Below are positions 52,616 to 62,962 of a stretch of DNA of 64,000 bases, one piece after another. This DNA comes from Symbiodinium natans (Eukaryota > Sar > Dinophyceae > Suessiales > Symbiodiniaceae), in contig CAJNDS010002263.1 of NCBI GenBank assembly GCA_905221605.1, positions 151,501 to 215,500 of the forward strand, in the 5' to 3' direction. The notes under the pieces are model-generated. The model was not told where the DNA came from. It was given only the letters and a program-made list of their open reading frames with translations, and made no database searches. Within the stretch, counting starts at the first letter, position 1; every line of letters begins with the position of its first letter. A program made the position numbers and the translations under genes.

Positions 52616-52829
52616 CCTAAACCCTAAACCCTAAACCCTAAAACCCTAAAACCCTCAAACCCTAAAACCCTAAAACCCTAAAACCCTAAAACCCTGAACC
52701 CTAAACCCGAAACCCGAAACCCTAAACCCCAAACCCCAAACCCCAAACCCCAAACCCCAAACCCCAAACCCCAAACCCCAAACCCCAAACCCCAAACCCG
52801 AAACCCTAAACCCTAAACCCTAAACCCAG
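52616..52829 (+). repeat. CCCTAAA array with homogenised variant blocks
   Basis: Three zones: CCCTAAAA eight-mers at about 52640-52695, about eleven CCCCAAA units at 52722-52796, then CCCTAAA ending CCCAG. The final AG is the acceptor of the next exon. Confidence 0.97.
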
Positions 52830-52922
52830 GAAGGAGAAGGCCAAGGCCAAGGCCGCGGCCACCCCCGAGCCAGTCGAGGCTGAGCCCTGGATCTGCCCCA
52901 ATTGCGAGCAGGCGCCAGGGGC
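52830..52922 (+). CDS. Exon with Lys/Ala linker and a CxxC motif
   Basis: Directly after CTAAACCCAG the frame reads KEKAKAKAAATPEPVEAEPW then ICPNCEQAPG, to a GTGAGG donor in phase 2. WxCPxC is typical of one half of a zinc ribbon; the partner cysteines would lie in a later exon. The composition is strongly coding. Confidence 0.6.
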
Positions 52923-52924
52923 GT

Positions 52925-53065
52925 GAGGTTCGGGGTTTTGCGTTTAGGGTTTAGGGCTTCGGGTTCAGGGTTTGGGGTTTAGGGTTTGGGGTTTAGGTTT
53001 TAGGGTTTGGGGTTTGTGGTGAGGCTTGAGGGTTTCTAGGGTTTAGGTTCAGGGTTTTTAGGGTG
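52925..53065 (+). repeat. TTTAGGG array, degenerate
   Basis: Begins right after the donor region of the zinc-ribbon-like exon, with TTTGGGG variants. Confidence 0.92.
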
Positions 53066-53335
53066 TACCCAGCAAGCCTTATGCAGAAAGGGTTGAGGAG
53101 AGGTCAGGGTGCAGGGTTGAGGTGTCGGGTTTTGGTTCAAGGGGGCTTGCAAAAAAGGGGGTTGTGCTCGATGCTTGCTCTGGGAGGAGAAAAACGGGTG
53201 GGTTGGTGGGCGCCTTCCTTTGTATTGCGCGCTCGCTGACTGCCTAAAGTGAAGAGAGCTTCCTTGACCCGCAATCCGTACGGCTGGCTGTTAGTTTAGT
53301 GTTAGGTGTAGGTGCGTGTGCTCCTCTTTCACCTG

Positions 53336-53434
53336 AACCCTAAACCCTAAACCCTAACCCTAAGCCCTAAGCCCTGAGCCCTAAACCCTAAACCCTAAAC
53401 CCCAAACCCCAAACCCTAAGCCCTAAACCCCAAG
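53336..53434 (+). repeat. CCCTAAA array
   Basis: About 14 units with CCCTAAG and CCCCAAA variants. A short exon candidate to a GTGAGC donor follows at 53435-53467, which could continue the zinc-ribbon-like protein. Confidence 0.92.
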
Positions 53435-53618
53435 CCCTGGCCCAGAGCCTCGCCCGCACATGCCACGGTGAGCGGAAATCCCTCACATGCCCTGCGTAGA
53501 CCTGTGGGGACCCAGCATGGGGCAGGAGAACCCAGCGGAAGAAGCGACGTGTGTGGCCTGTGAGGCGAGGCACCCGAGCCTTCTCCAAACCTCGAGATTA
53601 AGCTTCAGAGGGTTCATC

Positions 53619-53748
53619 TTGGCCCCCTTATACTAGCAGTCCTTTATAGGGATGAAAAGAGATACTAACCGTCCTTAGTAGGGATTACAAGAGGGGGTAT
53701 GTACTATATTCCCAATTAAGGACTGTTAGTATAAGGGGGAACATCCAA
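53619..53748. mobile_element. Family A element, composite
   Basis: TTGGCCCCCTTATACTAGCA at the left and TAAGGACTGTTAGTATAAGG at the right form the family A ends. A second internal CCGTCCTTAGTAGGGATTA copy makes it longer than the others, as if one copy had inserted in or recombined with another. Confidence 0.7.
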
Positions 53749-54356
53749 AGGTTTAGTGCTTAGGGTTTTATGGGGCCAAGCTCTTGTGTTGTAGTTTGCT
53801 ACTTCGCTTGCGTTGTGATGGACTCGGCGAGTCGGCCTCAGTTCTCTGGGTTCAAAAGGGCTAAGTTCCTTGAACCCCCACAAGACTCCCTAACAGCCTT
53901 AAAGGCGCCCTTAGCCATTGAAACCCGCAGCCCTTACGTTCACAAACCCGGGTTAAGCCCTTCGGGCTTCGTGTTCAGGATTTCGTGGTGTGCTGCAACA
54001 CAGGGCGCACGAATCCTTGCGTCCCTTCGCCTGCCAATCCCCGGAATCCGCCTCGCAAGGCAGCAAAGGAAAGAGAGATGATCTATTAGGGTTTAGGTTG
54101 TAGTTACGGTTTAGGGGTGGGGGGGGAGATGGTACTAGGGTTAGAGAATACGAGCAGAATGACCCCTCGAAGCAGACGGTGAGGATCCCTTGCATTCCTG
54201 CACGAAAGGGTGCTCCCAACCAACCCCCTAACCCCTAAACTCCCAAAACCCTAAACCCCTAAAGTGGGGTTTAGGGTTTAGGGTTTCGGTACCCTAATAA
54301 ACCCACCTTTTCCCCTTGACCCCCTCGCAGCCCCCAATTAGGGGGGGCTGCGAGGA

Positions 54357-54440
54357 ACCCTAAACCCTAAACCCTAAACCCTGAACCCTGAACCCTAAAC
54401 CCTAAACCCTAAACCCTAAATCCTAAACCCTAAACCCTAA
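54357..54440 (+). repeat. CCCTAAA array
   Basis: About 12 units, 40 bases upstream of the exon at 54481. Confidence 0.95.
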
Positions 54441-54480
54441 GGGGGCTGCGAGGGAACTGGGGAGGCGCCCCGGCCCGCAG

Positions 54481-54542
54481 TGGTGGACCCGAAGTTCGAG
54501 GGCTACGTCGTGGGCCTGGTGCAGAGCCCTGGTTGGCACAGG
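54481..54542 (+). CDS. Candidate internal exon between inverted arrays
   Basis: A CCCGCAG acceptor and a GTTTAGGG donor bound a frame VDPKFEGYVVGLVQSPGWHR that ends in phase 0. It is convincing coding sequence from an unrecognised family. It could join in phase 0 to the exon at 55852. Confidence 0.55.
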
Positions 54543-54580
54543 GTTTAGGGTTTAGGGTTTAGGGTTTAGGGTTTAGGGCG
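54543..54580 (+). repeat. TTTAGGG array beginning with the donor
   Basis: Five units; the first GT is the splice donor of the preceding exon. A pure run of 33 C lies further into the same region at 54871-54903. Confidence 0.93.
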
Positions 54581-54868
54581 CATGCGTATCAGGTTTCAGG
54601 TTTTGAAGATTTGTGGCGCCCGAATAAACACGAGCGGCTTTAACTGAGACTTTCGGGAGAGATCCGGACCCTGTGGCGTGCAGCTCGTATGAGCATAGCC
54701 TTGATATGAATCAGACCTGTCTTTTTTGTTTGGGGCGAAAGGCTTCCGGGCATCTGGTGTGTACAAGTGTGACAGTTGAAATCCGGATCGTGCGATTGCC
54801 TGGGCAAGCAAGCAGGTATCTGACAGATGCCCTGTTGAAGCTGCATGCGTCTGATGAGCGCCACCCAC

Positions 54869-54870
<2 letters not shown>

Positions 54871-54903
<33 letters not shown>
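54871..54903 (+). repeat. 33-base poly-C run
   Basis: Uninterrupted C for 33 bases, the longest homopolymer in the window. Its true length may be affected by sequencing or assembly. Confidence 0.85.
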
Positions 54904-54904
<1 letters not shown>

Positions 54905-55265
54905 AAGCCCCACCCTAAACCCCAAACCCTGGACCACAAAGCCCGAAACCTTCGCTTCTTGGTTTTCACGACTTGACTCCAGGTCAAAGCCACCCGCCCC
55001 CGCCCCGCCTGGCCCCCAAACTAGAAAGGGTGCAGGGTTTAGGGTATACTGCGAAAGGGTTTATACCCTAAACCCACTGAAATTGCCACCGGAGTGGGCT
55101 CTTCTTCTTCTTTTTCTTCTGGGAGAGGGTTGCCTTAAACCCCAGAAAACAGACCTCCTGGGTTGCCTTGGGACCTAACAGGTAGACTATGAGAGATCAA
55201 TCCTTGTCCCAGGACCTGCGAGCCCGTTCCTGGCAAGGTTTCTTGGCCTTGGCTTCGTTTTGCAG

Positions 55266-55374
55266 GTTCGTTTTGATGGCTCGGGGGCTGGAAATTGGGC
55301 ACCGGATTATCGGCGAAGAGTTAGTTCGGGCTTCAAGTGAAATTGGGCATGGGCAGCTCCTGTCCAGCGGGTAA
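55266..55374 (+). CDS. Candidate exon, unknown protein
   Basis: A TTTTGCAG acceptor opens a frame FVLMARGLEIGHRIIGEELV then RASSEIGHGQLLSSG, to TAA or a GTAACG donor at 55371. Good residue mix. Its start phase does not fit the exon at 54481, so it may belong elsewhere. Confidence 0.45.
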
Positions 55375-55772
55375 CGCTGCAATAGCACCCCCCCCCCTAT
55401 TCCAATGTGTTTTGAACGCTTTTGTTCCCTATGATTGAACGTTCCACTCTTGTATATGACGCAGTGCTTTTGAGCACACACTACTTCTTTAGTATTCGGG
55501 GCTGCAGGGGAATGGGTTACTTCTTTTCAGAGGCGACTGCTTCGTAACGGCTTAGTAAAGTGGAACATTCAGCCCTGAACCCTCGAAACTCGCGCCCAAG
55601 CCCGAAAAAGCCCGCAACAAATCTAAACCCTAAACCCTAAAGACCCAAAATCCCAAAACCCAAAACCTCCTACACCCTAAGCCCAAAAGTGCCTGCAGTG
55701 TGCTGCGAAGGCAGGTGCCACAACAAAAACGCCCCAGAAGTGCACCAACCTGGAGAAAAGGAGCCTTTGTGG

Positions 55773-55851
55773 CCCCTAAACCCTAAACCCTAAACCCTAA
55801 ACCCTAAACCCTAAACCCTAAACCCTAAACCCTAAACCCTAAACCCTAAAG
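55773..55851 (+). repeat. CCCTAAA array whose last unit gives the acceptor
   Basis: Eleven perfect units ending CCCTAAAG; the AG is the acceptor of the exon at 55852. Confidence 0.97.
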
Positions 55852-55965
55852 CCTCCTGAAGCCCCCAAGGACAAGTTGAAGAAGCTGGAGGTCGATGTTG
55901 GGGACTCGGCGCCGTTGAGGATCGTGACAAATGCGTCCAACGTCAAGGACTGGGCCCTGGAAGCG
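55852..55965 (+). CDS. Candidate internal exon between inverted arrays
   Basis: Thirty-eight codons with phase 0 at both ends: PPEAPKDKLKKLEVDVGDSA then PLRIVTNASNVKDWALEA. The acceptor is the end of a CCCTAAA array and the donor is GTTTAGGG. It is one of the clearest coding segments in the window. The family is not recognised. Confidence 0.65.
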
Positions 55966-56726
55966 GTTTAGGGCTCAGGGTTTAGGGCTATGGGGCTTAT
56001 GGGCTTGGGGGTGCTTAAGGAGGGGCCGTTGGTGAGCATGCCCACAACACTGGACCGTTTCGCAATCTTGCGTTTTTTTGCTTCTTATGTTTGAGGTTTC
56101 TGCAACCAGACGCACTGTCACAAGTGTTCATGCCGTTTGCCAACATGCCCAAAACGCTGCTAGTTGCTTGGTTTTTGCTTCTTTCTTCCTCATAGACGGC
56201 CGTGGCCACAAATCAATTAGCCGAAAAAAGATCAAAAATACTACCGCCGTCTTTAACACGCAAATTTTGCCCAATGCATTTTCGTGGACCGTTTTACATC
56301 TGTGTCTTGCAACTTGGGCAGACTACGCGCGCGCGAACTATTGAAAGTTCGCCGGAAGTATCCACACATGCCAACACTAGCAAATCCTATGCAATATCAT
56401 GGTGTGCCGAACCCCCTGTGCCTGAACCCTAAACCCTGAACCCTAAGCCCTAAACCCTAAACTGCCACTGAATTTTGACGTGTCGGCGTGAAATCTAAAA
56501 CCTTCTGCTGTGTCAAGATTTGCTCTTCCAAGAAGATCTGAGCACTCGCATGGTGGACGTAGCCAATTTTTAGGGCTTCGGTTCTGCAGGATCAGTGGGT
56601 TTAGCGTTGTAGTCTTGAGGTCTTGGTGGGCTGTTTGTGTGGCTCATTGTTGTTTTAGGATTTTGTTAGTGTTCCGGCTCAGGGGGTTTTCATGATATAT
56701 AGATATATATATATATATGTATATAG

Positions 56727-56952
56727 TCATCGATGGAAGACCGACCCCGTGCCCGAAGCCCTCACCAAGGCCCCTGCCCCACGAAGCAAGGACGGCTTGA
56801 GGGTGGTAGTTGCCAAAGTTGGCGCCATCGTTGGCGGCGAGCCGCTGGCAACTCGAGTGCATTGGAGCAGTTGCTTCCAGCGATGCCTCGGCAACATAGC
56901 TGCGAGGATGCTCAGGGCACAGCAAAAATCATCAAAAAGCAGAGGCAGCGGA
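56727..56952 (+). CDS. Candidate internal exon, unknown protein
   Basis: A TA-repeat ending ATATAG precedes an open frame WKTDPVPEALTKAPAPRSKD then GLRVVVAKVGAIVGGEPLAT and further to SKSRGSG, with a GTGAGC donor. It is about 75 residues, one of the longest single exon candidates. The family is not recognised. Confidence 0.5.
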
Positions 56953-57269
56953 GTGAGCACACACACACAGTATCACTCAAGAAAAGAAACCAATGCCGCA
57001 CACATCTTGGCATATTCTTCCGTGCAGTCATGGAGCGCAATCCCGCACATACATGTGCGCGCACATGTGCGCATAACCACTCCGAGTGGAGTTCCCATAG
57101 CGTCATGCCAACTCCTTGTGCTGCTATGAGGGACCTAGCCAGAACTGCATGCAGCACTTGCCTGGGCTGCCCCGGCACGTGCGCCTCCAAAACGCAGCAC
57201 ATTGCGATGTCCTCAGGCTGTGACAATTGAGCGCCTCTAAGGGAACCCTAAGCCTCTAAGCCTACACAG

Positions 57270-57418
57270 TCTCTCCGCATGTGGGAGCCGAGGCGAAAGC
57301 AACAGTGGGCGGTTGCCCGTCCGAAGGGATGCTGTGCGTGGCGCGGCATCCACTTTTCTTGGCTGCTTTTCAAGAGGGCGCAAAATTCGGGGATTTTCTG
57401 GATATTTCCCAAGAATAG
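57270..57418 (+). CDS. Candidate 3'-terminal exon, unknown protein
   Basis: A CTACACAG acceptor opens a frame SPHVGAEAKATVGGCPSEGM then LCVARHPLFLAAFQEGAKFG and DFLDISQE to TAG. A second frame is open across the same block, so the frame is probable, not proven. Confidence 0.38.
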
Positions 57419-57869
57419 CGGAACACCAAGTTTCCACAATGTTTGGGTATTTCTCCAATTAGGGTACCGAGCTCCTGGCCCGAAACCCTATACACACCCT
57501 AAGCCCGAAAGAAGCCCTAGTTCTACGGGTCTTTGCTACGCTAAGTACCTAGTTTCTTTGCCTGATGTGTGAACTGGTTTGTTGAGGGCCCCGAAGATGG
57601 CTGTACAATCCTCTTCGCCTGTACAAAGCCGCCTGCAGCGTAATGCGCTGGGAGTGCTTGTTCATACACCCCCCCCCCCCCCAAACCCTAAACCCTCAAC
57701 CCAAAAAAACCCTAAATTAAACCCTAAACCCTAAACCCTAAGCCCTAAACTTATATCGCGTCCTAGTTCAGTGAGGCTTCCCGGCCTGTGGGATCCTTGC
57801 GAGTGAGCACGCAAGTCCATGCCAGGCGAAGTTAGGTAGTGGAGTCTTGGAGAAGGTCGAGGGCTGCTT

Positions 57870-57925
57870 TGGGGTTTAGGGTTTAGGGTTTAGGGTTTAG
57901 GGTTTAGGGTTTAGGGTTCAGGGTT
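57870..57925 (+). repeat. TTTAGGG array
   Basis: Seven units. A weak exon candidate precedes it at about 57776-57830. Confidence 0.95.
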
Positions 57926-58242
57926 GGGTGTTGCTTCCTGGTGCTGTCCTTGGGGGATGGGGCATTCCACCATCGAATTTGGGCTCGTGTGGCAAAAAAA
58001 GCAAAATTAATCACCCGTGGCGCGCTCGCTAGACGGGTGGCGAAAAATGCAGCCCCTAACTGGGTGCCGAAGCCGGGCCCCAACAACTTAACCCAAAAAG
58101 GCAATCATAGCTAGATCCTGACGGAATTTGTGTGAGGGTCGAAGCCCTTCAATTCAGCAAAAAAATGTTGCAAAAACCTTTGGAATTGAAGATCGAAGGC
58201 CGGGATTTGAAACCCGAAGCCCGAACCACATCCCCTCAACTT

Positions 58243-58341
58243 TTGAACCCTAAACCCTAAACCCTAAACCCTAAACCCTAAACCCTAAACCCTAAACCCT
58301 AAACCCTAAACCCTAAACCCTAAACCCTAAACCCTAAACCC
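58243..58341 (+). repeat. CCCTAAA array ending in CCCAG
   Basis: Fourteen units; the terminal CCCAG is the acceptor of the next exon. Confidence 0.97.
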
Positions 58342-58343
58342 AG

Positions 58344-58418
58344 GACTCTGCGATGCTGGGATGGTCTGGCGGCGGCGCGGGCGCAGCAGCACTGCTTCCG
58401 GAGAGCGGTTCGTGCAGG
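58344..58418 (+). CDS. Candidate internal exon, unknown protein
   Basis: The frame TLRCWDGLAAARAQQHCFRR then AVRA runs from CCCAG to a GTGGGC donor. Two other frames are open over most of the length. Helical, Ala/Arg-rich. Confidence 0.4.
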
Positions 58419-58426
58419 GTGGGCTG

Positions 58427-58515
58427 ATATATATATATATATGTATATAAATATGTATATATATATACATAAATATAATATATGTATATGTATATATATA
58501 TATATATGTATGTAC
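58427..58515. repeat. TA microsatellite
   Basis: Broken TATATA and TATG runs just after the exon at 58344. Confidence 0.93.
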
Positions 58516-58647
58516 ATATGGGCCCTTTGTTGGGCTAGGTAGGCCCTTGGGTCTTCTTCGCGTAGAATCTGCAAGTGTCCGCATTTTGTTCTGAGAGGAT
58601 CCTGTTGGGACTTCTTTTTCGGAGGGCTCATAAGGGCATTGACATAA

Positions 58648-58676
58648 TCCGTGCTCGCGCGCGCGCGCGCGCGCGT
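58648..58676. repeat. CG dinucleotide microsatellite
   Basis: About 12 alternating CG units, rare in most genomes and a potential Z-DNA former. Confidence 0.9.
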
Positions 58677-58811
58677 GACGACTTGCAGGGAGGAGGTTGC
58701 ATATCAGGGACCGGAACATCACCCCTGCCCGCGCGGTCCGCGCATCCGCATACCTACCATGTGCAAGGATGACAGGTGGAAAGGCGAGACAAACGAGCAC
58801 AACGATTGCTT

Positions 58812-58880
58812 GCTTGGAGCTTCATGGGTACTTATACGCAGGGGTATATGTATCATATAAACTTGCTTTCTTTTGCAAGG
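58812..58880. mobile_element. Family D fragment
   Basis: CTTGGAGCTTCATGGGTACT matches the family D left end; the right end is missing. Confidence 0.45.
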
Positions 58881-59281
58881 CCCAATCAAACTGTGGGCAT
58901 GCGTGAACATTTGCAGGACAGCTTTGCGGTAGGGGGGCCACCACCAGACGCACGTCCCCGGACGGATGGCAAGTGAGTGCCCGACTTTGCAAGCAGTCGC
59001 GGAGATATTAGACAAAGATCTGCGTGTCAAACGCCAGGGGTGCCTTTGGGGCATGCTCAGAGGATCGTGTCTAAGGATTTCCTCTGGCATCCAAAACTAC
59101 TGTCAGGGCAGCTCAGACTTTCAAAAGTCGATCTTGGTGTAGGGTTAGCTGAACGTGCAGGCGTGTCTTGGGTGTTCGTTGGAGTCAGAGTTGGAGATCG
59201 AATCAGCATTTGAGCGGCATCTGCGGTCGATCACGTCATCGCGTGCTCTGTGAAGCTGCTTGCGAAGTTCCCACGTTGCAG

Positions 59282-59444
59282 TCCAAATTGACCCCAAAAA
59301 GCAAACCCTGCAGCAGGTGTGCAAGCAGAGTAGCCGTTCTGAGATGCCGAGGGCTCCAAGTGAGAGATGGCCACTCCTTCAGTCAGTGCCCGGAAGACCC
59401 GAAAGCCTTGAAGAACGCCAAGATCCAAAAGGCCCTGCTTAGGG
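59282..59444 (+). CDS. Candidate internal exon with cysteine pairs
   Basis: A GTTGCAG acceptor and a near-perfect GTGAGT donor bound a frame SKLTPKSKPCSRCASRVAVL then RCRGLQVRDGHSFSQCPEDP and KALKNAKIQKALLRG. CxxC and two later cysteines could be part of a zinc-binding fold. One other frame is also open. Confidence 0.48.
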
Positions 59445-59673
59445 GTGAGTTAAGAACGGTAAGGAAGGGTTTGCGTGCCCCACCCACCCACCCACCCTAA
59501 ACCCTAAACCCTCAACCCTAAACCCTGTACACTTGCCATCTGAAAAGAAAGGCAGTTAGAAGAAGGCTGGAGATGCCCCGCCACCCCATGCACTTGCCAT
59601 GGTGGCCAAAGATGAGGGCAGCAACAGGAGGCCAGCCATCCTGTCCTATGCAGAGTCCGTGCCTTGGTCTTGT

Positions 59674-59778
59674 AGGGTTTAGGGTTTAGGGTTTAGGGTT
59701 TAGGGTTTAGGGTTTAGGGTTTAGGGTTTAGGGTTTAGGGTTTAGGGTGTAGGGTGTAGGGTGTAGGGTGTAGGTTTC
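59674..59778 (+). repeat. TTTAGGG array ending in TGTAGGG variants
   Basis: About 11 TTTAGGG units followed by four consecutive TGTAGGG units, a homogenised variant. With CCCTAAA at 59490-59528 it brackets a weak exon candidate at about 59565-59670. Confidence 0.96.
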
Positions 59779-59914
59779 AGTGCAAGTGTTTAGTCGAAAG
59801 ACCCCAATCCCAAACCACAAACTCAGTTCCTTCGCCCTATGCTCTGTGCCTCCAGGTTGTTGAAAGAGGGCCTGGTTTCTTCAGACTTCAGGGCCTCGAG
59901 GCCCCCAGCCATCC

Positions 59915-59988
59915 CTAAACCCTAAACCCTAAACCCTAAACCCTAAACCCTAAACCCTAAACCCTAAACCCTAAAACCTAAACCCTAT
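59915..59988 (+). repeat. CCCTAAA array
   Basis: Ten units followed by CCCTATTCCAG, the acceptor side of the next exon. Confidence 0.96.
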
Positions 59989-59998
59989 TCCAGCCCAG

Positions 59999-60183
59999 GA
60001 TCTGGCATCCTTGGCGATTTGCGGCTATATCGGTGGCCGCTGCATGCACTTGAAATATCCGGGCCCGGCGTTTCCCAGCACCAAGGCTTCAAAAGCCCCC
60101 CGAAGCAGCGGATCCCCAAGTTTTGGGTCTCAAGTACGTGAGTTGGAGGTTCGAGGAGGTTGCCGAACGGCAAGGAACGAAGC
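59999..60183 (+). CDS. Candidate exon, unknown protein
   Basis: After CCCAG the frame reads DLASLAICGYIGGRCMHLKY then PGPAFPSTKAS and stays open to a TAA at 60183. The first 12-30 residues look most like real coding. A donor may lie at GTGGCC (60033) or later. Confidence 0.45.
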
Positions 60184-60371
60184 CTAAACTTCAACCTTAA
60201 CCCTGAAGGCTCCAGGCTTGCCCTGGCTGCAACCCTGGCTGGCCCCTAGCACCGGAAGTCGCAGAAGATCAGGGGGGGCCAAAATTCACCACAACAGAGA
60301 AGTCGGATTCCATTCAGACTTCATTCTGAGAGCGAGCCCGAAGCAAAGCACTGCCGCTACAACACTCTTCC

Positions 60372-60477
60372 ACTTGGGATGCTCCCCCTTATACTAAACA
60401 GTCCTGAATAGGGATTATAGTACCCCCCATTGTCATCACTCTTAAGGACTGTTAGCATAAAGGGTGAACATCCCAAG
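60372..60477. mobile_element. Miniature inverted-repeat element, family A
   Basis: ACTTGGGATGCTCCCCCTTA at the left mirrors AAAGGGTGAACATCCCAAGT at the right. ACTAAACAGTCCT and AAGGACTGTTAG pair further inside. The interior matches the copy at 32752. Confidence 0.85.
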
Positions 60478-60507
60478 TTTCCGCCCAAAACCCTGAACCC
60501 CCCCAAG

Positions 60508-60570
60508 CCCAAAGGCCCCGAGTGGGTCGCCTGGGGCCTGGCGGGGGCCTTGCTGACAGCCTTCGGAGGC
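60508..60570 (+). CDS. Candidate exon with a membrane helix
   Basis: A CCCAAG acceptor opens a frame PKGPEWVAWGLAGALLTAFG, hydrophobic and Gly/Ala-rich, running into a poly-G tract near 60574. The 3' end is uncertain. Another small candidate (LLLGGGSMYVLLMKRP) lies at about 61100-61147. Confidence 0.45.
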
Positions 60571-61572
60571 TTGGGGGGGGGGGGGGAGAGGAGTTAGGGT
60601 TTAGATCCTGGGGCTGTTGTCCGTTTACCTTGAAGAGTGGGGGTGATGCTTTTCAACATAGTTTTTATCACGTGTTCGTGGTTGGCACTTCAAAAGCTCA
60701 ATGTTGAACAAGAAAGTTTTTGTCAACCCGACTCCTCACTTACCCCCTAAGTTTTTCTCCAGATTCGTAGATGATTGTTGTTTATGATTGGGCTGCTGAA
60801 TGTGTGCGTGTCAAGTATGGTAGGGTTGTTGAGGTGCGGCGCTTGAGCACCCGATGTTGCAGGGCGAGGGGGTCGGGGTTACGAGGTTCTTGCAGTCATG
60901 GAGTTTTGGGGCAGTGCTTCATGGGCTCGCTCAATGGGTATCAGCAGGCCCTGTAGGTGGAGAGGTCGGAAGACACGGTGTAGTCCCCTGCCTCTGCCCT
61001 GAGCACTTTATGCCCGAGACCTTAGGCCGCAGTTCTTGCTGGGTCCTGAAACGTCTGAAGCTTCCCGAAACCCGAAACCCTAGACCTTGAACCACGAACT
61101 CCTCCTTGGAGGCGGAAGCATGTACGTGCTGCTGATGAAGAGGCCTGGTCAGGCTTCACGTGGGGGTTTCTTGGGGATCCTAGTCACACGGAGCCTTATT
61201 TATTTCTTTATTTATGTCTTTGTTTATTTGTTTTAGTTTTTGTCTATTTCTTTATTATTTCTTTATTTACTTCTGTTACATGTCCCGGTTCGGTGGGCTT
61301 GGCAACATGTTATTGTTCTATGCGCCTCTCGGCGCTCTGGCTTAAGCCAATCTGGCTGCCACAGACAGTGGCTGGAGAGCCAGGGTGGCCTCTTCCCTTT
61401 TTCTTGGTGCCACTGTGTGTGGCGAGTTGCCAAGGCCTGCGGCGCAGCCAGCCTTGCTGCGGGGGCCGCTGGAGGGAGGGGGCAGATACAGTAGTGGCTG
61501 TGCCGCTTGGGCCGGTCAGACAGACAGGCCGGTGCCTAGGGTCCGTGGGGCCATGCCGTCGCCGGATGGCAG

Positions 61573-61694
61573 TTCAGTCCGAGAGGGTCCGCCTGTGGCG
61601 ACGCGACAACGGTGTCAAGGATGACGGAGACTTCCCGTTTTACTTCGTCTCCTATAACAAGGCGCTGCAAGAGGCCGGACGGGCCGTCGCAAAT
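61573..61694 (+). CDS. Candidate internal exon, last on the plus strand
   Basis: A GGCAG acceptor and a GTCAGT donor bound a frame QSERVRLWRRDNGVKDDGDF then PFYFVSYNKALQEAGRAVAN, ending in phase 0. It is strong coding texture. Simple repeats follow, and the next recognisable gene is on the other strand. Confidence 0.6.
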
Positions 61695-61767
61695 GTCAGT
61701 CAGGCTAGCGACGCCTCTGCTTCCCGGGGTGCAGCCGGCACGAAAAGAAGAGACGGAGCACAGAGCA

Positions 61768-61898
61768 TGTATTCATTCATTCATTCATTCATTCATTCAT
61801 TCATTCATTCATTCATTCATTCATTCATTCATTCATTCATTCATTCATAGGTTTATCATATATATATATGTATGTATGTATCATTATCTGTATCAATA

Positions 61899-61933
<35 letters not shown>

Positions 61934-61975
61934 GCATATGTCTACATATATATATATATATATTGATATATCTAT
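61768..61975. repeat. ATTC and TA microsatellites at the strand switch
   Basis: About 20 ATTC units (61768-61848) followed by TA/TATG runs to 61975. They lie between the last plus-strand exon and the minus-strand gene. The remainder, 61976-62962, shows no exon I can support on either strand. Confidence 0.96.
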
Positions 61976-62962
61976 CCGAGTTGTGAAGTCGACCAGCACT
62001 GGACTTGCACTCACCCAATGCAATCACAGCCCGGCCACGCTGTTTTACGACTTCGCGAGTTCAAGCACTTGTGCAGCTACGCCTGAGTGCGTCCGGTCGG
62101 ACCGCACAGCAACCTAAGAGCTACTGTACGAAACTACCGTGCTCAAAGGCACAAGCTCGGTACTTGAGCCAAAACATTGGCATTGTTACGAATTGCAAAA
62201 CTACGCATGCAAAGGAAAACTACTACAGTACTGGCCCTGGCAGCTTTGCACATGCAGCGTGCGTGCATAGACCTGCTCACATTCGCCCCTCAGCCGAGGC
62301 TTCCAGCTCATCTCGAGCTCGGAGTGCAGCAGGCACTCGCGCTGAACACAGAAAGGGAAGGGAGAGGGTGTCGCGTGCGACCGCGGTGGTCCGCACATCA
62401 TGAGCATTGGCATGCGGCAGGGACGCTAGCCCGCACCACCACAACGAACGCACGACGACAGCAACCCTCAGCAGCCCTTTCCCCGGAGGTCCTCACCCTT
62501 TTGCTGGTGGGCGAGGCTCTTGAATCCTCGAGCTGGTCTCTAGCTGCCAGTACGCAGACTATGGTACAAATGGTACACTGTACAAACTACCGGCCCTAAG
62601 CTACGGCTACGGCTACTCACCTATCCAGAACTACCCTACGGGCTACCGGACTCAGCGAGAGCCGCGCACATCGCTTGTGCCGCAGCCAGTGCAACTCGCA
62701 CGCGCTTCGGCGAGCGCACTGCCGCGACCAGGACACGGTCCGCAGCACCTGCAAAAGAGCTCCCTCGACAAGAGGGGCCACAGGCAGGGCGGAGAAGAAA
62801 AGTGCGGGGAATGCAAAATGGGCAGGCTTCCAACCTGCCGCGGCTTTTCGCCCGCAGTCACGCAAAAGAAAGTGCAAAAGGTTGGCGAAGCAACGTGCCG
62901 TGCTGCAACGCCTGCTCTGATAATGCGTGGATGCATACCACGCCGCGCCAACTGGCAGCAGC

